A program made the position numbers and the translations under genes. The notes beneath the pieces are model-generated. The model ran no database searches, was not told where the DNA came from, and was given only the letters and a program-made list of their open reading frames with translations. Of a stretch of DNA of 5,499 nucleotides, positions 1-5,499 are shown one piece after another (positions within the stretch are counted from its first letter, which is position 1; the number at the start of each line of letters is the position of its first letter). The stretch comes from Porphyromonadaceae bacterium UBA4259 (GTDB lineage: Bacteria > Bacteroidota > Bacteroidia > Bacteroidales > Muribaculaceae): assembly GCA_002396125.1 (NCBI GenBank), contig DGWL01000006.1, forward strand, positions 1,065 to 6,563. Direction: 5' to 3'.

Positions 1-8
1 CAAAGATA
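1..8 (-). promoter_or_regulatory. Putative Bacteroidota -7 promoter element at the left edge
   Basis: Read on the minus strand this is TATCTTTG, an exact match to the Bacteroidota housekeeping -7 consensus TAnnTTTG. It lies downstream of the DUF5686 gene and points out of the window, so it would serve a minus-strand gene to the left. No convincing -33 TTTG is seen at the usual spacing upstream, so the call rests on one short box. The rest of 1-84 shows no ORF and no terminator-like hairpin. Confidence 0.4.
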
Positions 9-84
9 CAAATTTGAAAGCAATTCACCACAGGATAGGCTAGATGAAAAACGACATCTGAGTTCTACCTGATGAAAATATTTA

Positions 85-2646
85 TTAGAAAGTGAAGTGC
101 ATGGCGATGCGAACACCGCTGCGGTTGATGCCTGGGGTGTCGCGGTAGTTGATGCGCCACACGTAGTCAACGCGGAGGAATGTGAGTATGTTGTCGAGTC
201 CCACACCCACTTCCATGTAGGGTCGCTTGCCCATCTTCATGCAAAGGGCGTTGGCGGGGAATTGCAGCAGTTCGGGGTTTAGCGATGGGTCGTTCTTGTC
301 GGTGAGCTTGCCCCACAGGCCTCGGAACGACAGCACTTCACGCATCTTGAGGCGCTTGAGTAATGGAATGCGATTGAGAATAGCGCCGTTAATCCAGTAG
401 GTCACGTCCCACGAGATGTACTGGTCGTTGACAAATTCCATGGCGTTCATGAGTGCAAACGACTCGGGCTGAATGGTGAATGAGAGGTTGGCGTTGGGCA
501 ACAGCAACTCAGGATAAGGCACCTTGCTCCAAATTTTGCCTGCTCGCAGGATAATGTCGGTGTAGCCGAATGCCGAGAACCAAAATCGTTTTTGGATTCT
601 GGCCTCGGTCTTGTTAATGGTGTAGTCGCTACCCAGGAAGCCTCGCGGCATGAAGGTGTGAGAGAGGGTGAACACCGGCGCGTCCTGGTTGATGGGGATG
701 CGGAAAGAGCGTGTCTGGTAGAATTTCTCGCCCGGAGCATAGCGTAGCGTGATGTTAAATCCTGCCGTGTTGTAGTGGCCGAATGAGGTTTTAAAGCCGT
801 CGATAAATGGCAGGAATCGCGATGCCTCGTGGCGCAGATGTTGCACCGATGCCGTCAGCGAGAATCCCGCCTGGGTCTCGAGCTTGTATTCAAGCACCGT
901 CTCGCGCAAGTAAATCATCTTGTTGTCCTTCTGTCGCTTGAGGGCTAGAAACACGTTGTCGGCATTGGTGTAGAGGTAGTGTTGCCCCAGCTTGTCGACG
1001 TCGTAGCGGTGCATGAGGCGCAATGAGTTGACAGGAAACTCGTTGGGATGAATTTTCTTGTCGACAAACGAGTATTCCACTTGCCCCATATACTTGAACT
1101 TCTCATCGCGGGTGCCATAGGCCACATAGAACTTGCCAAACCACCGCTTGTTGAGCCTTGCAGTTGTCATGCCTCCAAGCCTGAAACGGGCTCCCTCGAG
1201 CGAGTTGCCGCTGATGAGAGTGTTCATGGGGCCTATATCAAACTTGCTGTCGTGAGCGTTGCGGCTTGTGTTGATGTAGCCGCTCACGAGCGTGGTCACA
1301 ACCTTCTCGCACCAGTAAAAGAGTTTTGACTTGCGCAACCGTGTGAGCATGTCCTTGACGGTGTGCTCGTTCTTTACTGCCACCACGGGCCTGTGGGCCA
1401 TCCAGTAGTTCTCGTCTTGCCGCCTCGACTGGGTTGTAATCACCTCGGCACTCTGGTCAAAGACGCTCAAGTCTTTAGGAGCCTTGAAGTTGTGACCGTC
1501 GTAGAAAGTTTGCCGCCGGGCATAGATTTCGGGGGTCTTGGGAGCTATCTGGAACTCTACCATCAGGTCGTCGCGCACCTTGAGGCGGCTTCCGTCGGGG
1601 GCCTTGATATAGTCTTGCTCAAGATAGACCTGATTAACGTAGTTAAGGTTAATCCTGTGGGGCACGTTCATCTTGATTTTTGAGATGAACATGGTGGTGT
1701 CGGCCGCCGGAACGTAGAGCCGGCCCAGGAAGCCGAAGGTCTCGGTTGTGAAGGGAGTGAAGGTGAGCTCGTAGCACTGCTGGCCGTCGACCATCACGGT
1801 GTCGAGATAATACTTGTAGAAGTCGGTGCCAATGCTCGAGAGCGGACTCACGAAACGGTTTTGCATGAAAGTGATGTCGTTGCCGTAGATGTCCATTTCG
1901 CGGAACACATCGTCGATGAAGCGCTTGAGGCTCTCGGTGTCGTGCTGGTCGTCGATGCCGGCATGATTGGTCGCCATCACCACCTCGCGATGAGCTGATG
2001 GTGACTTGCGGTAGTGCTCTTGGCTCACTTTCTCCTGTATTGACAACGGCAGCACCATCTTGCCGGTGATGTCGCTCGTGTCGACATATTCCTTGAGGAA
2101 CTTGAAATTCCGGGCAATGAGATTCTTGCTGCTGGCAGCGTTGAAATTGTTCAGGCCAAACGATACTTTCTCGTACTTATCGTAGTTGTAATACTCATGA
2201 TCGCGAGGGTTGTACATGTTGCGGCGTGCACGCAGTTTCTCGACAAATGCCACCGCGGGGTTGCCCTTCTTGACATACTTGGCAGCCTTGCGCACTATCA
2301 CCTCGTTGAGCATGACAGTGGTGGGCACCAGCTTGATTTCCAAGTCGGTGTGACGGCCTAGAGGGACTTCTATCTCCTGAGTTTGATAACCCACATAGTT
2401 AACCTTCACTTTATCAAAAATCACTCCTGTGATTATTGTAAAGCCCCCTTTGTCGTTGGTCAGCGCACCTGTTTGTGTCCCCGTGAGAAATATTTGCGCA
2501 TAAGGTAGGCCTTCGCCGGTAATCGAGTCGACCACCACTCCCTTGATAGAGGTGTAGCCCTCGGGTACGCTTTGTGCCCTTGTCATGGTTGCCACGCCAA
2601 GGATAAAAAGGAAAAATACGATATGGACTATGAGTGTTTTTCTCAT
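85..2646 (-). CDS. DUF5686 / carboxypeptidase-like regulatory domain outer-membrane protein
   Basis: An 853-residue exported protein of the Bacteroidota DUF5686 family, whose molecular role is not established. Residues 1-24 form a signal peptide: MRK, then a hydrophobic stretch at about 5-20, with likely cleavage after TRA at 24. No lipobox cysteine is present. Residues about 32-117 form a CarboxypepD_reg-like beta-sandwich (IKGVVVDSITGEGLPYAQI, then the VGYQT and LNEVIVRKA segments) of the kind that precedes TonB-dependent receptors and DUF5686 proteins. The remainder, about 120-853, is DUF5686. It is rich in alternating aromatic strands, contains VDYVWRINYRDTPGI near the end, and finishes in HFTF with a terminal Phe, as outer-membrane beta-barrels usually do. 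The length looks complete for the family. The ATG at 2646 overlaps the rlmD stop as ATGA, which supports this start and suggests translational coupling. No TonB plug domain or receptor-length barrel is seen, so it is not a SusC protein. The family call is firm; outer-membrane location is an inference from the signal peptide and C-terminus. Confidence 0.92.
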   Translation of the reverse strand: MRKTLIVHIVFFLFILGVATMTRAQSVPEGYTSIKGVVVDSITGEGLPYAQIFLTGTQTGALTNDKGGFTIITGVIFDKVKVNYVGYQTQEIEVPLGRHTDLEIKLVPTTVMLNEVIVRKAAKYVKKGNPAVAFVEKLRARRNMYNPRDHEYYNYDKYEKVSFGLNNFNAASSKNLIARNFKFLKEYVDTSDITGKMVLPLSIQEKVSQEHYRKSPSAHREVVMATNHAGIDDQHDTESLKRFIDDVFREMDIYGNDITFMQNRFVSPLSSIGTDFYKYYLDTVMVDGQQCYELTFTPFTTETFGFLGRLYVPAADTTMFISKIKMNVPHRINLNYVNQVYLEQDYIKAPDGSRLKVRDDLMVEFQIAPKTPEIYARRQTFYDGHNFKAPKDLSVFDQSAEVITTQSRRQDENYWMAHRPVVAVKNEHTVKDMLTRLRKSKLFYWCEKVVTTLVSGYINTSRNAHDSKFDIGPMNTLISGNSLEGARFRLGGMTTARLNKRWFGKFYVAYGTRDEKFKYMGQVEYSFVDKKIHPNEFPVNSLRLMHRYDVDKLGQHYLYTNADNVFLALKRQKDNKMIYLRETVLEYKLETQAGFSLTASVQHLRHEASRFLPFIDGFKTSFGHYNTAGFNITLRYAPGEKFYQTRSFRIPINQDAPVFTLSHTFMPRGFLGSDYTINKTEARIQKRFWFSAFGYTDIILRAGKIWSKVPYPELLLPNANLSFTIQPESFALMNAMEFVNDQYISWDVTYWINGAILNRIPLLKRLKMREVLSFRGLWGKLTDKNDPSLNPELLQFPANALCMKMGKRPYMEVGVGLDNILTFLRVDYVWRINYRDTPGINRSGVRIAMHFTF

Positions 2647-4049
2647 TTGCGCACTAGCAGTGCCACGTTTTCAACGTGATGGGTGTGGGGAAACATGTCG
2701 ACGGGCTGAACTGCCTCAACACGATATTTCTTGTCGAGCAAGGCAATGTCGCGAGCCTGAGTGGCTGGATTGCAGCTCACATACACAATGCGCTGTGGTT
2801 CGGCATTCAGGATGACCCGCACCACGTCTTCATGCATGCCTGCGCGAGGCGGGTCAACAATCATGACGTCGGGGATGCCATGATAGGCCACAAACTCGCC
2901 GGTTAGCACGTCTTTCATGTCGCCGGCAAAGAACTTGGTGTTCTCAATGCCGTTAATGCGCGAGTTAAGTTTAGCGTCCTCAATTGCTTCGGGGACATAT
3001 TCAATACCTATTACCTCCCGCGCCTGTCGAGCCACAAAGTTGGCAATCGTGCCGGTGCCGGTGTAGAGGTCATAGACTAGCTCTTTACCCGTGAGGCCCG
3101 CGAAATTGCGCGCCACCTTATATAATTCGTAGGCTTGCTCGCTATTGGTCTGGTAGAACGACTTGGGTCCCACGCGGAATTTCAGGCCTTCCATCTCTTC
3201 CTCGATGTAGTCGCGACCGCTGTAGAGGATAAATTCCTGGTCGGTGAGCGAGTCGTTGACCTTGAGGTTGACCACATACATCAATGAGGTGATTTGCGGG
3301 AATTGCTCTTTCACAGCCCCCATCACATCGGCAATAGCGGCCTCGTTGTCCTCGCCGAAAACCACAACCAGCATCAACTCGCCGGTGCTGGCGGTGCGAA
3401 TCATGATGGTGCGCATAAGGCCCACATTGTTGCGAATGTCGTAGAAGGTGTAGCCGCGCTGCTGGGCATAGTCGCGCAGGAAGAGGCGCAGCCGGTTGCT
3501 GATGTCGTCCTGCAACCAGCAGTTCTCGATGTTAAGCACCTTGTCAAAGCCACCCGGAATGTGGAACCCCACGGCATTGCGATTGGGAAACTCCTCGCCA
3601 CTGCGCATCTGCTCGGGCGTGAGCCAGCACTTGTTGCTGAAGGTGAACTCCAGCTTGTTGCGGTAGTGGGTGGTCTTCTTTGATCCAAGAATGGGACTGA
3701 TAGCCGGCAACGGCACCTTAGCGATGCGCTCAAGTGCGTCGACCACCTGCTGCTGCTTGCATCGCAACTGGTAGTCGTAGGGCAAATGCTGCCACTTGCA
3801 GCCACCACAAGTGCCAAAGTGCTGACACATGGGCTCCACGCGCAGCTCACTAGGCTTGACAAGACAGTCAATCACCCCCTCGGCAAAGCTGTGCTTCTTG
3901 CGGGTTATCTTCACGCGCGCCACATCGCCCGGTGCTCCATAGGGTATAAACACCACCATGTCGTTCCAGCGCCCCAGGCTCTTGCCCTCGGCAGCCACGC
4001 CGGTTATCTCAAAGTCCTCAAGTAGAGGCAAGTTCTTCTTTTTTCCCAC
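2643..4049 (-). CDS. rlmD: 23S rRNA (uracil-C5)-methyltransferase, RlmD/RumA family
   Basis: A cytoplasmic SAM-dependent enzyme that, by family, methylates carbon 5 of a uracil in 23S rRNA (U1939 in E. coli for RlmD). Residues about 8-65 form a TRAM RNA-binding domain. A 4Fe-4S cluster set follows: Cys75, Cys81 and Cys84 (C-x5-C-x2-C in MCQHFGTCGGCKW) plus Cys177 in IENCW. The catalytic half has SFYQTN at 297-302, the SAM loop DLYTGTGT at 327-334, DPPRAG at 399-404, the nucleophile Cys426 in VSCNPAT, and the general base Glu460 in HHVEN. All key residues are present and 468 residues is normal length. The start is GTG at 4049: the TRAM domain begins almost at once, and an in-frame TAA lies only about ten codons upstream with no ATG between. 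The stop overlaps the DUF5686 start by ATGA. The family cannot be split by eye into RlmD, RlmCD or TrmA-like substrate classes, so the exact uracil is inferred. The iron-sulfur motif argues against TrmA. Confidence 0.93.
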   Translation of the reverse strand: MGKKKNLPLLEDFEITGVAAEGKSLGRWNDMVVFIPYGAPGDVARVKITRKKHSFAEGVIDCLVKPSELRVEPMCQHFGTCGGCKWQHLPYDYQLRCKQQQVVDALERIAKVPLPAISPILGSKKTTHYRNKLEFTFSNKCWLTPEQMRSGEEFPNRNAVGFHIPGGFDKVLNIENCWLQDDISNRLRLFLRDYAQQRGYTFYDIRNNVGLMRTIMIRTASTGELMLVVVFGEDNEAAIADVMGAVKEQFPQITSLMYVVNLKVNDSLTDQEFILYSGRDYIEEEMEGLKFRVGPKSFYQTNSEQAYELYKVARNFAGLTGKELVYDLYTGTGTIANFVARQAREVIGIEYVPEAIEDAKLNSRINGIENTKFFAGDMKDVLTGEFVAYHGIPDVMIVDPPRAGMHEDVVRVILNAEPQRIVYVSCNPATQARDIALLDKKYRVEAVQPVDMFPHTHHVENVALLVRK

Positions 4050-4086
4050 TAAATACGTCTTTTTTTCTTATTTTTCTAATTGAGTG

Positions 4087-4094
4087 CAAAATTA
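4087..4094 (-). promoter_or_regulatory. Putative -7 promoter element of the rlmD-DUF5686 operon
   Basis: The minus strand reads TAATTTTG, an exact match to the Bacteroidota -7 consensus TAnnTTTG, 37 bases upstream of the GTG start at 4049. Transcription would begin around 4080 and leave a short A-rich leader. A good -33 TTTG is not visible at the usual spacing, which lowers confidence. The same octamer occurs upstream of the sigma-factor gene. Confidence 0.5.
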
Positions 4095-4157
4095 ACGAGA
4101 ATTTTCCTAATAAGGAGCATGACAGCAAGTTTTTTTGCATCACCACAGGCACGTTAC

Positions 4158-4189
4158 AAAAAAACTGGTTGAGAAACCTCAACCAGTTT
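4158..4189 (-). terminator. Rho-independent terminator on the minus strand
   Basis: A perfect 12-bp stem is formed by AAACTGGTTGAG (4162-4173) and CTCAACCAGTTT (4178-4189) around a 4-base loop. Read on the minus strand it runs straight into a run of seven T (4164-4158), the form of an intrinsic terminator. It would end transcripts entering from the DUF1016 fragment and insulate the rlmD operon, whose promoter box lies just beyond it. In the plus direction only TTTAAACG follows, so plus-strand termination would be weaker. Confidence 0.85.
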
Positions 4190-4358
4190 AAACGTTTTGC
4201 GGAAAGAGAGGGAATTTATGTACTCCTCTTTTCAATGCAGCAATAACTGATTTTCAAATAGTTACATTTTTGATTATTGCCGTTTTTGGTCGTTTTTTCG
4301 CTTATTACCGTCCCTATATCGTCCCGGCACGAAGACCTTTTAACTCGCTGATAAACTG

Positions 4359-4670
4359 TTAACAAACGTTATTCGTTGTTTCTAATTGTGCAGTTGGCAA
4401 CTGCACAAATTCATTGATATTTAATTGTGAAATACGGTCAATGAATATAGGTCGGCTATAAACATCATAAAATTTTACCATGTTATAAAGATTCCTTTTG
4501 CTCAAACCTCGTCGCCTTGGATTTTGCCGTTTTAGATAGTCTGCTAGGTCACCGACAACTTTCGTCCCCCATCGGGCAGACTTAATTTGCAGTGAAATAT
4601 ATTGACCTATTTCCCAATACATCTGCAATGCTGTTGTATTAACCATAGCTATTTCTGAAAAATAAAGCAT
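4359..4670 (-). pseudogene. Truncated DUF1016 / YhcG-type PD-(D/E)XK protein, N-terminal domain only
   Basis: A 103-residue reading frame matching the N-terminal domain of DUF1016 (YhcG-like) proteins. Visible signatures are VNTTALQMYWEIGQYI at 10-25, then ARWGTKVVGDLADYL at 32-46, and GLSKRNLYNMVKFYDVY at 54-70. Full-length members are roughly 330-380 residues with a C-terminal PD-(D/E)XK nuclease domain, often found near restriction and other defence genes. Here the frame ends at TAA just after the point where the nuclease half should begin, and nothing resembling it lies downstream. The N-terminus is also short: the family usually has another helix before VN. The start ATG at 4670 is uncertain; the ATG at residue 9 is an alternative, and an in-frame TGA stands only seven codons upstream of 4670. 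GC is about 36%, against 53-62% in sampled lines of the neighbouring genes, suggesting transfer. The frame is otherwise unbroken, so a small functional protein is possible, but a remnant is more likely. Confidence 0.7.
4386..4408. repeat. Perfect 23-bp inverted repeat inside the DUF1016 fragment
   Basis: Arms TTGTGCAGTTG (4386-4396) and CAACTGCACAA (4398-4408) are exact reverse complements around a single G at 4397. The repeat lies in the last part of the fragment, in codons for roughly VQLPTAQL, about 25 bases before its stop. In RNA it could fold as a 9-bp stem with a 5-base loop. No T-run follows on either strand, so it does not look like a terminator. It could be a protein-binding or recombination site, or chance helped by coding sequence. 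Confidence 0.6.
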
Positions 4671-4752
4671 CAGTTTATTTCCACTTATTCAAAAAAATTT
4701 CTTCTTTTGTTTGAAAAGTGGGGGGTGATGTGTTATATAGATGTAAAGTTAG

Positions 4753-4760
4753 TAATTTTG
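4753..4760 (+). promoter_or_regulatory. Putative -7 promoter element of the sigma-factor gene
   Basis: TAATTTTG matches the Bacteroidota -7 consensus TAnnTTTG exactly and lies 23 bases upstream of the ATG at 4784. Transcription would begin near 4767 with a very short leader. Upstream, TGTT at 4731-4734 is at a suitable distance but is a poor match to the -33 TTTG. The two TTTG copies at 4706-4713 are too far away. Confidence 0.45.
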
Positions 4761-4764
4761 TCAG

Positions 4765-4780
4765 CAAATTACGTGATTTG
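4765..4780. promoter_or_regulatory. Near-palindrome over the expected sigma-factor transcript start
   Basis: CAAATTACGTGATTTG is symmetric at 14 of 16 positions around an ACGT core. It sits between the -7 box and the start codon, where a bound repressor could block transcription. An operator role is inferred from symmetry and position only. Confidence 0.25.
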
Positions 4781-4783
4781 TAA

Positions 4784-5284
4784 ATGACTATTGACGCATT
4801 TGAACTGATAGCTCCACAGCTGAGGACTGCTGCTATAAATAAAGCGACAGCAATGGGCCTCGACTATGACGAGTCGCAAGACATCGCCCAGGAGACGCTG
4901 TTGCGGTTATGGCAGATGCGTGACGACAGTCGGCTCTACAATCCAGAGGGTTTTGCAGCTGTGATTGCTCACCGATTATCGCTGAACCACTTGCGTCGCA
5001 AGCCTCCGCTTCCGTTAGAGAGCGAGGAGTCCGCAAGTCAGACCAATCCATCGCCGTTGGACGAAATCATACAGCAAGAGGACGTGCATTGGCTCGAACA
5101 GAAAATCAAGGAGCTGCCATCCACCCTGCACGCAGTGTTGAAAATGCGTCAGGAAGAGCGATACTCCAACCAGCAGATTGCAACTCTGCTCGGAATAAAG
5201 GAAGACAGCGTGAGCACATTGCTCGCAAGAGCACGAAGGCAACTTATGGAACAAATCAAGCAACTACGCAGAGAACGACAATGA
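4784..5284 (+). CDS. ECF-type RNA polymerase sigma factor (sigma-70 family)
   Basis: A 166-residue cytoplasmic sigma factor that would direct RNA polymerase to a specific set of promoters. Region 2 covers about residues 5-73, with the typical core-binding helix QDIAQETLLRLWQ at 32-44 and AAVIAHRLSLNHLRRK at 58-73. A short acidic, Ser/Pro-rich linker (about 77-95) replaces region 3. Region 4 covers about 101-157, with the helix-turn-helix in YSNQQIATLLGIKEDSVSTLLARARRQL at 127-154, the HTH typical of region 4.2. Two-domain architecture and length fit the ECF group. The ATG at 4784 follows an in-phase AT-rich leader with no Shine-Dalgarno, normal in Bacteroidota. The stop overlaps the next gene by ATGA, implying coupled translation, as expected for a sigma factor and its regulator. 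No sensor, TonB receptor or FecR gene is seen, so the regulon and signal are unknown. Confidence 0.9.
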   Translation: MTIDAFELIAPQLRTAAINKATAMGLDYDESQDIAQETLLRLWQMRDDSRLYNPEGFAAVIAHRLSLNHLRRKPPLPLESEESASQTNPSPLDEIIQQEDVHWLEQKIKELPSTLHAVLKMRQEERYSNQQIATLLGIKEDSVSTLLARARRQLMEQIKQLRRERQ

Positions 5285-5499
5285 AACCATATTCACGACA
5301 TCAGATAGAGACTTTGCTCGACAAATTCATGGTGGGCAAGACCACCATTGAGGAGGAGTCGTTGCTGAGCCAATATTTCAGTACGGCTCACGACGTGCCA
5401 GCCGAATGGAAAGACTATCAGGCTTTGTTCGGCTACATCGACCGTGGGCTGGAAGGAGACTTGCTTCCCGAAACATCCTCACCATCACATCGCAAGTGG
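5281..5499 (+). CDS. Probable sigma-factor partner / anti-sigma protein, N-terminal part
   Basis: The open frame begins with ATG at 5281, overlapping the sigma-factor stop, and remains open to the window edge: 73 codons are visible and the C-terminus is missing. The N-terminus reads LLDKFMVGKTTIEEES followed by LLSQYF, then VPAEWKDYQALFGYID. This resembles the short proteins that follow ECF sigma genes in many Bacteroidales, where a helix with a G-x-T-T-x-E-E-E motif is followed by a segment such as VPxEWxxY and, further on, usually a transmembrane helix. No zinc-binding HxxxCxxC anti-sigma motif is seen in the visible part, and no membrane segment has appeared yet. The anti-sigma role is inferred from operon position and this resemblance. 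Confidence 0.65.
   Translation, partial: MKPYSRHQIETLLDKFMVGKTTIEEESLLSQYFSTAHDVPAEWKDYQALFGYIDRGLEGDLLPETSSPSHRKW

Larger units (their letters stand above)
4050..4358. other. Non-coding interval between rlmD and the DUF1016 fragment
   Basis: This 309-base AT-rich stretch holds the putative rlmD promoter (4087-4094), a terminator hairpin (4158-4189), and a segment at 4190-4358 with no supported gene. Within that segment are two imperfect copies of TTATT(G/A)CCGT (from 4274 and from 4302) and two CGTTTTT runs at 4281 and 4291. Directly after the stop of the DUF1016 fragment, the same frame stays open for 14 codons (QFISELKGLRAGTI, 4317-4358) before a TAG. That tail may be a remnant of coding sequence or chance. 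Confidence 0.6.

Noticed and set aside
25..34. TCACCACAGG shared between 25-34 and 4140-4149, both in non-coding DNA
   Set aside because: Only ten bases, at different distances from the nearby -7 boxes, with no similarity in the flanks. Chance is a sufficient explanation.
97..1683. Plus-strand open frames antisense to the DUF5686 gene, and a similar set within rlmD
   Set aside because: They mirror high-GC coding sequence on the other strand, have no recognisable domains, and overlap genes with clear family matches.
4018..4140. A 40-codon minus-strand ORF with ATG at 4140 that overlaps the rlmD start, a possible leader peptide
   Set aside because: Its start lies upstream of the putative -7 box at 4087-4094, so the main transcript would not carry it. 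The product is low-complexity and Lys-rich with no recognisable features.
4202..4233. Possible hairpin between GAAAGAG and CTCTTTTC
   Set aside because: The stem is short and imperfect with a large loop and no T-run in a useful position.
4317..4350. Possible tRNA or tRNA-derived attachment site around GTCCCGGCACGAAGACC
   Set aside because: No cloverleaf arms and no GGTTCGA-type T-loop can be drawn around it.
4219..4362. A 48-codon open frame on the minus strand after the DUF1016 fragment
   Set aside because: It has no ATG or GTG start, the composition looks like translated AT-rich non-coding DNA, and it resembles no family I know.

Overview
The window looks like a chromosomal segment from a gut-type Bacteroidales bacterium, perhaps Muribaculaceae or Prevotellaceae; the family is inference. 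The evidence is a DUF5686/carboxypeptidase-regulatory outer-membrane protein (a Bacteroidota hallmark), the absence of clear Shine-Dalgarno sites, and intergenic boxes that match the Bacteroidota -7 promoter element TAnnTTTG. Hand-counted lines of the main coding regions run at roughly 53-62% GC. The stretch at about 4381-4680 is close to 36%.

Layout. Positions 1-84 lie downstream of the first gene and carry a minus-strand TATCTTTG box at the edge, probably for a gene to the left. Positions 85-4049 are a two-gene minus-strand operon. The upstream gene is a 23S rRNA (uracil-C5)-methyltransferase of the RlmD/RumA family (GTG start), and it overlaps by ATGA the gene for a large DUF5686 outer-membrane protein. 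Positions 4050-4358 are non-coding and hold the operon's probable promoter and a strong rho-independent terminator that stops transcription arriving from the right. Positions 4359-4670 (minus) are a low-GC fragment of a DUF1016/YhcG-type PD-(D/E)XK protein that keeps only the N-terminal domain and contains a perfect 23-bp inverted repeat near its 3' end. Positions 4671-4783 are a divergent intergenic region with a second TAATTTTG box and a 16-bp near-palindrome. On the plus strand, an ECF-type sigma factor (4784-5284) overlaps by ATGA a gene that runs off the right edge and is probably its partner or anti-sigma factor.

How the parts work together. The operon joins rRNA modification with an envelope protein, an odd pairing that may reflect only shared transcription. 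The sigma factor and the following gene look like a regulatory pair whose targets are not visible here. The DUF1016 fragment looks like a decayed or transferred defence-type gene lodged between two ordinary units. I see no CRISPR array, tRNA, rRNA, complete insertion sequence or clearly new multi-gene system. The most unusual area is 4190-4783.
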